DNA of 41,342 nucleotides from Pseudanabaena cinerea FACHB-1277 (GTDB taxonomy: Bacteria > Cyanobacteriota > Cyanobacteriia > Pseudanabaenales > Pseudanabaenaceae): assembly GCF_014696345.1 (NCBI RefSeq), contig NZ_JACJPY010000035.1:1-41342 (forward strand). Reading direction: 5' to 3'. A program made the translations under genes and the position numbers. The notes below the pieces were generated by a model. It ran no database searches, had not been told where the DNA came from, and was given only the letters and a program-made list of their open reading frames with translations. Each line of letters starts with the position of its first letter. Position 1 is the first letter of the stretch. Positions 24,361-32,797 of the stretch are shown here, one piece after another.

Positions 24361-24540
24361 TTGGCGCTAACTTGAATCTCACAAAATTCTTCAAAGCAAG
24401 GCAAAACTGCAACATCTCAAAAATATTGACGAAAAATCCAAACTAACAAAGACTTGATGACAGGAGAGTAGCCGCCATTGGTTGATCATGTACTATCTAA
24501 AACCAATCACTTTGCCAAACACGCAACAGTTTAGCGAGCA

Positions 24541-25296
24541 ATGCACCATAACCCCATTTCTATCCATAATCTCAGTTACACCTATCCCGATGGCATTCAA
24601 GCTTTAGATCATATTAGTTTGGAAATTGCGGCGACAGAGCGAGTGGCGATCGTGGGTGCAAATGGTTCAGGTAAATCAACCTTGCTACTGCATCTCAATG
24701 GGATCATCATGCCTCAGCAAGGTGAAATCGTAATTGGTGAAAGCCCGATGCTACCCCGAAACCTGATGGCAATTCGTAACTTTGTGGGCTTAGTATTTCA
24801 AAATCCTGACGATCAGCTATTTATGCCCACAGTTTGGGAAGATGTTGCCTTTGGTCCCATGAATCAGGGTTTGCAGGGCAAGGATTTGGAAGTGCGGATT
24901 GCGGAAGCGATGGTGGCAGTGGGTTTAGATTTGGCGAAATATCGTCAGCGTCATTCCCAAAATTTATCGGGTGGTGAGAAAAAACGGGTGGCGATCGCTG
25001 GGGTTTTGGCAATGCAGCCCCAGATTTTAGTATTCGATGAGCCCTCAGCCCAACTCGACCCGCGATCGCGGCGACAATTAATCCAACTGTTGCAAACCCT
25101 GCCCGAAACTCAGTTAATCGCCACCCATGATCTCGATCTAGTTTTAGAGCTATGCGATCGCACAGTAGTACTCAGTGATGGGGCGATCGTTTATGACGGC
25201 AAAACCATAGAGATCATGGGCGATCGAGAATTTCTGCTAGCACATTCCTTAGAAATGCCTCTTAGTCTTGGCAATACTGCGAGATCTGACAACTGA
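24541..25296 (+). CDS. cbiO: ECF transporter ATPase (CbiO type)
   Basis: 251-residue energy-coupling ATPase. Walker A VGANGSGKST (about 37-46), Q-loop LVFQNPDDQLFMPTVWEDVAFGP (the PDDQ form is diagnostic of EcfA/CbiO), signature LSGGEKKRVAIAGVLAM, Walker B ILVFDEPSAQLDP and switch ATHDLDL are complete. Together with the upstream T component it would energise a metal or vitamin importer whose S component is encoded elsewhere. Single ATPase gene, as is usual for group I ECF systems such as CbiMNQO. Confidence 0.9.
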   Translation: MHHNPISIHNLSYTYPDGIQALDHISLEIAATERVAIVGANGSGKSTLLLHLNGIIMPQQGEIVIGESPMLPRNLMAIRNFVGLVFQNPDDQLFMPTVWEDVAFGPMNQGLQGKDLEVRIAEAMVAVGLDLAKYRQRHSQNLSGGEKKRVAIAGVLAMQPQILVFDEPSAQLDPRSRRQLIQLLQTLPETQLIATHDLDLVLELCDRTVVLSDGAIVYDGKTIEIMGDREFLLAHSLEMPLSLGNTARSDN

Positions 25297-25332
25297 CCGC
25301 TATAATCTCTGAGATGTCACTGGACAAAATTT

Positions 25333-26202
25333 GTGTACAAAGTATCCTCCGAACAAAAGCAATATCTCACCTATACTCTCGCTGACCCATCGACCAAATC
25401 GCAAGTGGAAGTTGTGCCTGAACGTGGCGGTATTGTTGTTAGTTGGCAAATTGATGGTCAGGAAGTTTTTTATCTGGATGCCGAACGTTTTACCCATCCC
25501 GATTTAAGTGTTAGAGGCGGTAATCCGATTCTATTTCCACTCTGCGGCAATCTGCCCAACGATACCTACAATGTCGATGGTCAAGAATATAAAATTAAGC
25601 AACATGGATTTGCAAGGGAATTGCCTTGGACGGTTACGGCTGAGAGCGATCGCGAAGGGGCAAGCCTGAGTGTTGAGTTGACTAGCAATGAAGCAACTAA
25701 AGCGGTTTATCCCTTTGATTTCCGCGTAGTCTATACCTATGTTTTGCGTGGCAACACCCTCGAAATTCAACAGGATTATCAAAATCTATCGGCATCACCC
25801 ATGCCTTTTTACTCTGGCTTCCATCCTTACTTTCTCTGTGGCGACAAAGCGCAATTAGAAGTGCAAATTCCATCCACTAGCTTCAATGACAATCGCACCA
25901 AACAGAACTTCGATTTTGACGGTAAATTTGATTTTGATCAAGAAGAAATTGATGCAGTATTTGGGAATCTCTCCAGTCATACCACTGGCGTAAGCGATCG
26001 CAGTCGCAATCTAGATATCGTCATTGACTATGATGATTTTTATACTTGCCTTGTTTTCTGGACAGTCAAGGGCAAGGACTTTTACTGTCTAGAGCCTTGG
26101 AGTGCCAACCGCAATGCCATGAATACCAAGGAAAATCTCACAGTTTTAGAACCCCACAGCAGTTGTCAAGCTGTGGTAAAGATTTCCGCAAGTTTTAACT
26201 AA
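25333..26202 (+). CDS. Aldose 1-epimerase family protein
   Basis: 289-residue protein of the galactose mutarotase-like superfamily. Seen: ERGGIVVSWQIDGQEVFYLD near the N-terminus, GGNPILFPLCGNL, IKQHGFARELPWTV with the substrate-binding His, FYSGFHPYFLCGD with the catalytic His, and LEPWSANRNA. It resembles the D-hexose-6-phosphate epimerase-like branch, but the substrate is not assured. Start is GTG 25333; no nearby ATG fits. The stop codon lies in an exact 13-bp tandem duplication (26194-26219). Confidence 0.88.
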   Translation: MYKVSSEQKQYLTYTLADPSTKSQVEVVPERGGIVVSWQIDGQEVFYLDAERFTHPDLSVRGGNPILFPLCGNLPNDTYNVDGQEYKIKQHGFARELPWTVTAESDREGASLSVELTSNEATKAVYPFDFRVVYTYVLRGNTLEIQQDYQNLSASPMPFYSGFHPYFLCGDKAQLEVQIPSTSFNDNRTKQNFDFDGKFDFDQEEIDAVFGNLSSHTTGVSDRSRNLDIVIDYDDFYTCLVFWTVKGKDFYCLEPWSANRNAMNTKENLTVLEPHSSCQAVVKISASFN

Positions 26203-26219
26203 GTACTTTAACTAAGTAC
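26194..26219. repeat. 13-bp tandem duplication on a stop codon
   Basis: TTTAACTAAGTAC occurs twice in direct succession (26194-26206 and 26207-26219). The TAA stop of the aldose epimerase (26200-26202) lies in the first unit and is duplicated, out of frame, in the second. Confidence 0.9.
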
Positions 26220-26222
26220 AGT

Positions 26223-26316
26223 GCTTTGCGCTCAACCCAGCTACAAGCAAAACTCTTGAAAGTGTTGCTAAGCAATGTTCTCAAAATTTATCTGGCTTGA
26301 GGTTTGAGCGCAAAGC
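26223..26316. repeat. 94-bp inverted-repeat element
   Basis: GCTTTGCGCTCAA (26223-26235) and TTGAGCGCAAAGC (26304-26316) are exact inverse copies enclosing 68 non-coding bases. It lies in the 291-base gap before fmt. The rest of the gap contains a small palindrome TACCGTCAAACGGTA (about 26416-26430). Confidence 0.6.
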
Positions 26317-26493
26317 GTTGTCAAGCCGCCATAGGCTTTATAGGCACAGCCAGTCAAACTAACCCAAAAGTCGAAGGTAATTGCCAAGCAACGCTTTCGA
26401 TATGGTCGCTGCTTGTACCGTCAAACGGTAATCAGTTTGGCGGCGATCGCATGAGGTAGGCTATAGATAGATCCTATGTAGCAGCAAGATTTT

Positions 26494-27429
26494 ATGCGTG
26501 TTGTCTTTTTTGGAACTCCAGACTTTGCGGTTCCCTCTTTAAATAGATTATTAAATGAGCCAGATTTTGAAGTGGTGGGAGTGATTTCCCAACCCGACAC
26601 AAGGCGTGGGCGCGGCAGTCAAGTCAGCCCGCCTCCAGTCAAGGCAGCAGCGATCGCCGCTAATCTAGATCTCAAAATCTGGCAAAGCGAACGCCTCAAA
26701 AAAGATCAACAAATACTCACGGAACTAAACGACCTAGCTGCCGATGTATTTGTGGTGGTTGCCTATGGACAAATTCTTTCTCGCAAGATCCTGAAAATGC
26801 CTAAATATGGCTGTATCAATGTACATGGGTCACTACTGCCCCGATATCGCGGTGCTGCACCCATCCAATGGGCGATCGCCAATGGAGAAAGCACCACAGG
26901 TATTACCACAATGCAAATGGACATAGGCATTGACACGGGCGCAATGCTACTCAAGCGAGAGTTGCCTATTTTGCCTGAAGATAATATCCATAGCCTCAGT
27001 ACCAAATTAGCGAATTTGGGAGCAGATTTATTGATTGAGACATTGCGCCACCTATCTGACATTCGCCCCGAAGCGCAAGACGATCGCCAATCTTCTTATG
27101 CACCAATGATTGCAGCAGAGGATTATGTCTTAGATTGGACACAAGAGGCGATCGCTTTGCATAATCGTATTCGCGCCTTTCACCCTAATTGCTATACCGA
27201 TTTCCACGGTCAGCGTTTAAAGATTACGCAAACAGAAGTCATACCTGAAAACAAAAATCTAGATAGCATTGGCAAGATTGTTGAAATCTATAGGGGCAAG
27301 GGATTCGCATTACAAACTGGCAATGGCTTGCTGCTCTTGAAAGAATTGCAACCCGCAGGCAAAAAGCTACAATCAGGTTGGGATTTTGTAAATGGAATGC
27401 GCTTAGCGATCGGTACATCTTTGGTATAG
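26494..27429 (+). CDS. fmt: Methionyl-tRNA formyltransferase
   Basis: 311-residue Fmt, which formylates initiator Met-tRNA for translation start. The N-terminal catalytic domain starts MRVVFFGTPDFAVPSLNRLL and includes SQPDTRRGRGSQVSPPPVKAAA (family loop), INVHGSLLPRYRGAAPIQWAI with the catalytic Asn-His, and TGITTMQMDIGIDTGAML with the aspartate. The C-terminal OB-like tRNA-binding domain (from about 205) is present. Length is normal. Convergent with the HHL1-like gene 64 bases downstream. Confidence 0.96.
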   Translation: MRVVFFGTPDFAVPSLNRLLNEPDFEVVGVISQPDTRRGRGSQVSPPPVKAAAIAANLDLKIWQSERLKKDQQILTELNDLAADVFVVVAYGQILSRKILKMPKYGCINVHGSLLPRYRGAAPIQWAIANGESTTGITTMQMDIGIDTGAMLLKRELPILPEDNIHSLSTKLANLGADLLIETLRHLSDIRPEAQDDRQSSYAPMIAAEDYVLDWTQEAIALHNRIRAFHPNCYTDFHGQRLKITQTEVIPENKNLDSIGKIVEIYRGKGFALQTGNGLLLLKELQPAGKKLQSGWDFVNGMRLAIGTSLV

Positions 27430-27493
27430 GCGCTAGCTCTGTGACAGGGTGCGAATTTTACTAGCCAGTAGTTTATATACAATTTTCCGATCT

Positions 27494-27934
27494 TTAATTT
27501 TTGTTACCCCTTTGGACGGTTGCTTTAAAATATTCCTTAGCTTTGGAAAAAGCATATTGAAACTTGTCCCCAAGGGTTGGCTCTGGCATTACGGCTACGG
27601 TAATTTCTTCATCGGGAAATTCCTTTAGACGATAGCCATATTCCAGATTTTCCTTGTACTGGCGAAGAATGGGATACAGGCGCACCGCCCCTTTGAGAAG
27701 TTCAGCTTCCTGTTGGAAAATGGCACGGCTAATTTGATTGCTGCGTTCCACAGCCATTGAACCTGCGGGAACCCATTCCTTGCCCTTGATGCGAATGTAA
27801 ATATTGAATTCAGGCAGTCCCTTAGACTTCATTTCATCGTATTTGTTTGCCGCCACCTGATGTTTGTTGGGGGCTTTGGGCTTTTTCTTTTGACCCGACC
27901 CACCTGCAAATCCCACTGCTTTAGTTGCACTCAT
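27494..27934 (-). CDS. HHL1-like conserved protein
   Basis: 146-residue protein resembling HHL1 (hypersensitive to high light 1), a plant and cyanobacterial factor tied to photosystem II repair. The basic, Gly/Lys-rich N-terminus (GGSGQKKKPKAPNKHQVAANKYDEM) leads into the conserved core GLPEFNIYIRIKGKEWVPAGSMAV, then the helix ISRAIFQQEAELLKGAVRLYP and NLEYGYRLKEFPDEEITVAV. No membrane helix is evident. The assignment is from memory of the family pattern. The upstream region to 28119 is AT-rich with repeated AAAGTTTT motifs, shared with the divergent DUF92 gene. Confidence 0.7.
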   Translation of the reverse strand: MSATKAVGFAGGSGQKKKPKAPNKHQVAANKYDEMKSKGLPEFNIYIRIKGKEWVPAGSMAVERSNQISRAIFQQEAELLKGAVRLYPILRQYKENLEYGYRLKEFPDEEITVAVMPEPTLGDKFQYAFSKAKEYFKATVQRGNKN

Positions 27935-28134
27935 TGTTTTACCTGCTGCTGCTAATTTAATTTTTGATAGGAATTTTTGATTAGAACTTTTCGTAAAAGT
28001 TTCTAATGAAAGTTTTTGATAAAAGTTTTTTAAACTATATTAGGAAAGTTTACTTTAAGAAATGTTACTAATACAATCACTCCTTAGCAATAATCAGCTT
28101 CTGTGAGAATTTACTAAACTTGATATGTAAGCTT

Positions 28135-28887
28135 ATGTTTGCCGCAATGTTTGAGAACAATCCCATTCCCTCAATCTGGTTAATCGCGATCGCCTTAAAT
28201 ACGGTTTTAGGGGCGATCGCCCTGCTATTGCCACGTAAGGTCTTGACGACCGCAGGTATTTGGCACGCATGGATCTTAGGGATTTTGGTTTGGGGCTGTT
28301 TGGGATGGCAAGGCTATGTTGTAATTGTTAGTTATTTAGTCATTGGTTCGGGTGTGACCCGCATTGGCAAAGACATTAAAGAGGCTAAGGGCATTGCCGA
28401 AAAACGGGATGGGGCGAGAGGTCCTGAAAATCTCTGGGGTTCTGCCGCAACGGGGGCGATCTGTGCCATTGGTGAGGCGCTCGCCCCCCATCCACTTTGG
28501 ACATTAGCCTATGTCGCTAGTCTTAGTACGAAGTTGGCGGACACGGCTGCTAGTGAAATCGGTAAGGCATATGGCAAAAGTACATTTTTGATTACTACCT
28601 TGCGCCCTGTGCCTGCGGGAACTGAAGGCGCGGTGAGCCTAGAAGGGACGATCGCTGGCATATTTGGCGCATTGGCGATCGCCAGCATAGGTTTAACTGT
28701 GGGACTATTGACTAATGCTTGGGACTTGCTCTTTTGTGCGATCGCCGCTTTTGTGGCAACAAATATCGAGAGCTTGATCGGCGCGACCTTGCAGGGGCGC
28801 TATGATTGGCTAACTAATGAATTGGTCAATGGCATCAATACCACCATTGGCGCAGCGATCGCGGTTTTGATCGCGGTTGCCCTATAG
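28135..28887 (+). CDS. DUF92 family, VTE6-like phytyl-phosphate kinase
   Basis: About 250-residue polytopic membrane protein of DUF92 (TIGR00297). Plant VTE6 and Synechocystis sll0875 of this family phosphorylate phytyl-phosphate, recycling phytol from chlorophyll for tocopherol. Seen: LLPRKVLTTAGIWHAWILGILVWGCLGWQGY, GARGPENLWGSAATGAICA, STKLADTAASEIGKAYGK, the acidic site typical of the family, and RPVPAGTEGAVSLEGT. About six transmembrane helices. ATG 28135 is used; ATG 28147 and a TTG at 28120 are alternatives. Likely co-transcribed with the EcfT-like gene 61 bases downstream. Confidence 0.87.
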   Translation: MFAAMFENNPIPSIWLIAIALNTVLGAIALLLPRKVLTTAGIWHAWILGILVWGCLGWQGYVVIVSYLVIGSGVTRIGKDIKEAKGIAEKRDGARGPENLWGSAATGAICAIGEALAPHPLWTLAYVASLSTKLADTAASEIGKAYGKSTFLITTLRPVPAGTEGAVSLEGTIAGIFGALAIASIGLTVGLLTNAWDLLFCAIAAFVATNIESLIGATLQGRYDWLTNELVNGINTTIGAAIAVLIAVAL

Positions 28888-28948
28888 AAAGTTGCGCTTT
28901 GCACAGTTGCCTATAATTAACAAAATAAGTAATCAGTAAATATTATAA

Positions 28949-29866
28949 GTGGACATTCTGCGATCGCTCCCCATTGGACTATATCTTGAGCAACCTGCCA
29001 CATGGCTGCATCGATTAGATCCACGCATTAAGCTGTTGGCATTGCTGACGTTTTTACTGTCGCCAATTCAAGCTAACGATCTTTGGCGCGTGGCGATCGC
29101 CCTAATATTAGTCGTCTTGACTATTACCGCCAAAATTCCCGCCCGCGCTTGGAAGCAACAAATGGGGATTTTGCTATTGCTGGCGTTTATGACCTTTGCG
29201 ATCGCCACGATTTCCCCCGATGGATTTAACGTCAGCATTCAGCCGCGCCGTCCCATTCCTGAAATTCAAACCGCCACGGCTCCTAATTCCCCTAGCCTAA
29301 CCCTAAATCTGCCCCAGCCCACCCCTTACAAATATGTTTTGCTAAAGGCGGGCAGTATCACCGTTACCCGCAAATCCCTAGATTTGGGTCTGCGCGTCTG
29401 CACCTTAATCTTCACCTATCTCTATGCACCGACCCTATTTTTATTAGTAACTGCCCCCGAAGAAATTACGGCAGCGATCGCCGCCTTATTTTCACCCTTA
29501 CAGTTTTTCAAAATCCCCACTGTCGAGATCGTCCTCACCCTCACCCTCGCCCTGCGGTTTGTGCCATTAGTCCTCGAAGAAGTGCAGAACCTCGGTCGCG
29601 CTATCCGCACCCGTTCCATCAGTTGGAAGCGGCTAGGGTTTAAACGCAGTACCCAAATTTGGTTGATCCTTGCCGAAAGGTTAATCGACAATCTGTTCAT
29701 TCGCGCAGAACAGACCGCCAGCGCCATGCAAGTACGCGGTTTCACCAGCCCCAATACCCACCTTGTGCGTTGGCATCCTTTAAAAATGCTGCCCCTCGAT
29801 TTGGGTTTACTAGTTGCAATTATTCTGATGTGGGGGATGCGTTTTTGGCTAGGTAACGATGTTTAG
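28949..29866 (+). CDS. EcfT-like membrane protein (Ycf92-type)
   Basis: 305-residue member of the CbiQ/EcfT family, of the type annotated Ycf92 in algae and cyanobacteria. Seen: WLHRLDPRIKLLALLTFLL at the N-terminus, a hydrophilic insertion at about 105-130 with no counterpart in the cbiQ gene here, IRTRSISWKRLGFKR, and AEQTASAMQVRGFTSP with the x-R-G coupling motif. It differs from the CbiQ gene at 23.5 kb and has no neighbouring ATPase or S component, so it may share an ATPase encoded elsewhere. The start is GTG 28949. Followed after 134 bases by hemA. Confidence 0.82.
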   Translation: MDILRSLPIGLYLEQPATWLHRLDPRIKLLALLTFLLSPIQANDLWRVAIALILVVLTITAKIPARAWKQQMGILLLLAFMTFAIATISPDGFNVSIQPRRPIPEIQTATAPNSPSLTLNLPQPTPYKYVLLKAGSITVTRKSLDLGLRVCTLIFTYLYAPTLFLLVTAPEEITAAIAALFSPLQFFKIPTVEIVLTLTLALRFVPLVLEEVQNLGRAIRTRSISWKRLGFKRSTQIWLILAERLIDNLFIRAEQTASAMQVRGFTSPNTHLVRWHPLKMLPLDLGLLVAIILMWGMRFWLGNDV

Positions 29867-30000
29867 CAGTCAAAGCGCTGTTCTGTTACAGAACGTTAAG
29901 GAGTAATAAGTACCTACAACAGCGATCGCGATATCCTGATAAGCTCTACCAATAACATAATCATTTCCAGTCCAATTCTTATAAGAAACGCATTTACGAT

Positions 30001-31302
30001 ATGAATATTGCAGTTGTTGGCTTGAGTCACAAAACGGCGACTGTGGAAGTACGCGAAAAGTTGAGCATTCCTGAAGATCGCATGGAAGCGGCGATCGCTC
30101 AACTAATGAGCTATCCGAGTATTGAAGAAGCTGCGATTTTGAGTACCTGTAACCGCCTTGAATTGTATGTGGTTACTAGCGAAGCCGAAAGTGGTATTCG
30201 CGAAATTATGCAGTTCTTATCGGAATTTAGCCAACTACCTCTACAGTTTCTCCGTCGCTATCTATTTATTTTGTTGCGCCAAGATGCGGTTATGCACTTG
30301 ATGCGCGTGGCTTCAGGCTTAGACAGCCTTGTTTTGGGTGAAGGTCAGATCCTCGCCCAAGTCAAGCATACCCACCGCCTAGCACAGCAACACAATGGCG
30401 CGGGGCGTATCCTCAATCAGCTATTTAAAGATGCCCTATCCGCAGGTAAGCGGGTACGCACCGAGACCGAAATTGGTACGGGCGCAGTCTCGATCAGTTC
30501 GGCGGCAGTTGAGCTTGCCCAGATTAAGCTGCAAGATCTATCGGATAAACACACCACAATTATTGGCGCTGGCAAAATGTCGCGCCTATTGGTGAAGCAT
30601 TTAATTTCTAAGGGTGCACAGAAAATTGCGATCGTCAACCGATCGCGCAAACGTGCCGAAGACTTGATCAAAGAATTTGAAACTAGTAATGCAGAATTTG
30701 ATATTCGCCCCCTAGATCACATGTTTGATTGCGTGGCAATTTCTGACTTGGTATTTACTAGTACGGCTTCGACTGAGGTGATTATTAGTAAACAACATTT
30801 ACTAGAGATTTCCTCAAAGCATACGGGCTTGACCCTTATTGATATTTCTGTCCCCCGCAATATTGGCTCCGATGTCAATGAGTTGCCCAATACGCGAGCC
30901 TATAACGTTGACGACTTGCAAGCTGTGGTCGCCGAGAACCAAGAAAGTCGCCGTCAAATGGCAATGCAGGCAGAGACTTTATTAGAAGGCTGTGTGGGTG
31001 GTTTTGATCTTTGGTGGCGATCGCTAGAGACTGTCCCCACGATTAGCAAACTGCGGCAGAAGATGGAAATCATCCGTGAGCAAGAAATGGAAAAAGCCCT
31101 ATCCCGTCTCGGCAATGACTTTGCGGACAAACATCAGGATGTGATCGAGAGCATGACTCGCGGCATCATCAACAAGATCCTCCACGATCCGATGGTGCAG
31201 CTTCGCGCCCAACAGGACATCGAGACGCGCCGCCGTGCTATGCATATGTTGCAAGTTCTCTTTGACCTAGATTCGCCCTCTAGTCAACTAAAAGAAGGTT
31301 AA
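30001..31302 (+). CDS. hemA: Glutamyl-tRNA reductase
   Basis: 433-residue GluTR, the NADPH-dependent first committed step of 5-carbon tetrapyrrole synthesis feeding chlorophyll, haem and bilins. Seen: [35 protein letters not shown] with the catalytic Cys at about 50, [19 protein letters not shown], the NADPH loop [16 protein letters not shown], and [12 protein letters not shown]. The C-terminal dimerisation helices are complete. ATG 30001. The preceding gap holds a small GTTCTGT-T-ACAGAAC palindrome of unknown role. A strong terminator follows directly. Confidence 0.97.
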   Translation: MNIAVVGLSHKTATVEVREKLSIPEDRMEAAIAQLMSYPSIEEAAILSTCNRLELYVVTSEAESGIREIMQFLSEFSQLPLQFLRRYLFILLRQDAVMHLMRVASGLDSLVLGEGQILAQVKHTHRLAQQHNGAGRILNQLFKDALSAGKRVRTETEIGTGAVSISSAAVELAQIKLQDLSDKHTTIIGAGKMSRLLVKHLISKGAQKIAIVNRSRKRAEDLIKEFETSNAEFDIRPLDHMFDCVAISDLVFTSTASTEVIISKQHLLEISSKHTGLTLIDISVPRNIGSDVNELPNTRAYNVDDLQAVVAENQESRRQMAMQAETLLEGCVGGFDLWWRSLETVPTISKLRQKMEIIREQEMEKALSRLGNDFADKHQDVIESMTRGIINKILHDPMVQLRAQQDIETRRRAMHMLQVLFDLDSPSSQLKEG

Positions 31303-31304
31303 TA

Positions 31305-31334
31305 ACAAAAAGCCGCCAACAGGCGGCTTTTTGT
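31305..31334 (+). terminator. Terminator of hemA
   Basis: ACAAAAAGCCGCC (31305-31317) and GGCGGCTTTTTGT (31322-31334) pair exactly around AACA, with the T run in the right arm; the hemA stop is three bases upstream. Confidence 0.93.
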
Positions 31335-31418
31335 GGAATGTGCGCTCTTTGAAACCGACTATGATCATCGATGCTTTCACTTTGCAGCAACCTTGCAGCA
31401 ACATTTTTATTTTTTTGC

Positions 31419-31446
31419 TTGTCAAAACTGCACATTATGTTATGAT
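31419..31446 (+). promoter_or_regulatory. Promoter of tRNA-Arg
   Basis: TTGTCA (31419-31424), 16-base spacer, TATGAT (31441-31446), 16 bases before the tRNA 5' end. One mismatch to each consensus box. Confidence 0.7.
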
Positions 31447-31462
31447 AAGGTTCGCGAGTTAA

Positions 31463-31536
31463 GGGCTTGTAGCTCAGTGGACTAGAGCACGTGGCTACGG
31501 ACCACGGTGTCGGGGGTTCGAATCCCTCCTGGCCCG
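31463..31536 (+). tRNA. tRNA-Arg(ACG)
   Basis: 74-nt cloverleaf with anticodon stem CGTGG/CCACG, loop CTACGGA and anticodon ACG, and T arm GGGGG-TTCGAAT-CCCTC with a G-U pair. Acceptor GGGCTTG pairs with CTGGCCC with one U-G and one U-U position. No CCA is encoded. The ACG anticodon implies A-to-I editing by TadA. Confidence 0.95.
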
Positions 31537-31549
31537 TCCAAAATAACAC

Positions 31550-31579
31550 AAAAAGGCATCACCTTGGTGATGCCTTTTT
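31550..31579. terminator. Bidirectional terminator after tRNA-Arg
   Basis: AAAAAGGCATCACC (31550-31563) and GGTGATGCCTTTTT (31566-31579) form a tight stem, with A and T runs at both ends, between the convergent tRNA and LCP genes. Confidence 0.9.
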
Positions 31580-31643
31580 GCTGATATATAGCGAATCCAA
31601 CAATCCTCACGCTTTCAGACTGAGCAATGGCAATTTGGTATGA

Positions 31644-32750
31644 TTATTTAGTCTGAAACTTACCAGCGATCGCCTCATCAATGTCTTCGGGGCTAGTGAT
31701 CCAGTAGCTATAGCGAAACTCGTTGGGGTAGCTAGGTCGCCCACTGAGCTTTGATACTTGGATATTTTCCGATTTGATCGACATGGCAAAGGTGGCGATC
31801 GCCATCATTTCGTCAAAGCTTAAACTAGAATCAATATGCCTTTGCAAAGTATTGAGCAGAGAGGGCAGGTGCAAGACCACTGAAGGATTCGCCAATTTAT
31901 CCTTAATTGCTTTGAGGACAATTTGCTGGCGCTTAATCCTGCCAATATCGCCATCTTCATCATAGCGAAACCGTGAAAAGCCTTCAGCCTGAAGACCATT
32001 GAGGGTCTGTATGCCTGGGTAAAGATCGATATAGAGTTTTTGGGTATGATCGGTATATTTCATGCGCTTAGGCACATCGACCTCAATACCACCAACGGCA
32101 TCGACAAGGGAAATGAGTCCAGAGGTATCCACGCGCACATAGCGATCGATCTCAACCCCGTTCAGGGTTCCTGAAACAACTTCTTGGGCAAGCTTCGCAC
32201 CGCCATAGACATTGGCAGCATTAATTTTGGTGACACCATAGTTAGGAATCGGCACTTGGGTATCACGGGGAATTGAGAGAATCTTGATGGCGCGATCGCT
32301 AGGATCGAGACGTACTAAAAACATACTGTCACTGCGCCCATTGAAGGAATCCGCAGAACCAACAGGCGCATCGGCAACCCGATCCACACCCATTACCAAA
32401 ATTTGATAGGGCTGCTCTAATTTACCACCTAGCCCCTCCATCAAAACTTCAGTAGGTTTGCGCCCTGTCACCAAGCCCGCCCAGTCGATCGCATTGATCG
32501 GAATTACCCGACCTAAAAAAGCCCCAGCCCCCACAGAAACCAGCAGTGATAGGGTAAAGGCAATTCTTGCGCCAATTTTGGCATAGGGTATCGGGGTACG
32601 ACTTTCAGTAATGGGCGGCGTAATGGGCGGCTGCGACCGATCGATTTGCATTGGTTCAGGAGAAATATTGGTTAAACTACGCCGATAGGAGCTATCGGCA
32701 GAGCGAATCTTGGATGCAGTAATCGGTCTATTGGTCACACACCACTCCAT
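31644..32750 (-). CDS. LytR-CpsA-Psr (LCP) family protein
   Basis: 368-residue LCP protein; the family transfers lipid-linked glycans to peptidoglycan or related envelope sites. A cytoplasmic N-terminus of about 55 residues, with prolines (SQPPITPPITESRTPIPYAK), precedes one transmembrane helix (RIAFTLSLLVSVGAGAFLGRVI). The LCP domain follows: RSDSMFLVRLDPSDRAIKILSIPRDTQVPIP, with the Asp and Arg pyrophosphate contacts, TKINAANVYGG, and LVDAVGGIEVDVPKRMKY. RFRYDEDGDIGRIKRQQ completes the site. Divergent from the NDP-sugar pyrophosphorylase, 47 bases apart, which fits a shared role in envelope glycans. Confidence 0.92.
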   Translation of the reverse strand: MEWCVTNRPITASKIRSADSSYRRSLTNISPEPMQIDRSQPPITPPITESRTPIPYAKIGARIAFTLSLLVSVGAGAFLGRVIPINAIDWAGLVTGRKPTEVLMEGLGGKLEQPYQILVMGVDRVADAPVGSADSFNGRSDSMFLVRLDPSDRAIKILSIPRDTQVPIPNYGVTKINAANVYGGAKLAQEVVSGTLNGVEIDRYVRVDTSGLISLVDAVGGIEVDVPKRMKYTDHTQKLYIDLYPGIQTLNGLQAEGFSRFRYDEDGDIGRIKRQQIVLKAIKDKLANPSVVLHLPSLLNTLQRHIDSSLSFDEMMAIATFAMSIKSENIQVSKLSGRPSYPNEFRYSYWITSPEDIDEAIAGKFQTK

Positions 32751-32797
32751 ACTTCTATAATGCTCACAAACAACATATACCGCAAGTCAACAACTCT

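Noticed and set aside
24361-24540. Possible cobalamin or cobalt riboswitch in the cbiQ-cbiO gap
   Set aside because: No B12-box (GCCACUG-type) or NiCo-type multi-helix signature was recognised; the gap looks like plain AT-rich spacer.
31280-31549. 89-residue minus-strand frame over tRNA-Arg
   Set aside because: It reads the complement of the tRNA gene; GQEGFEPPTPWSVATCSSPLSYKP is the familiar spurious peptide from tRNA complements, and it also crosses the hemA terminator.
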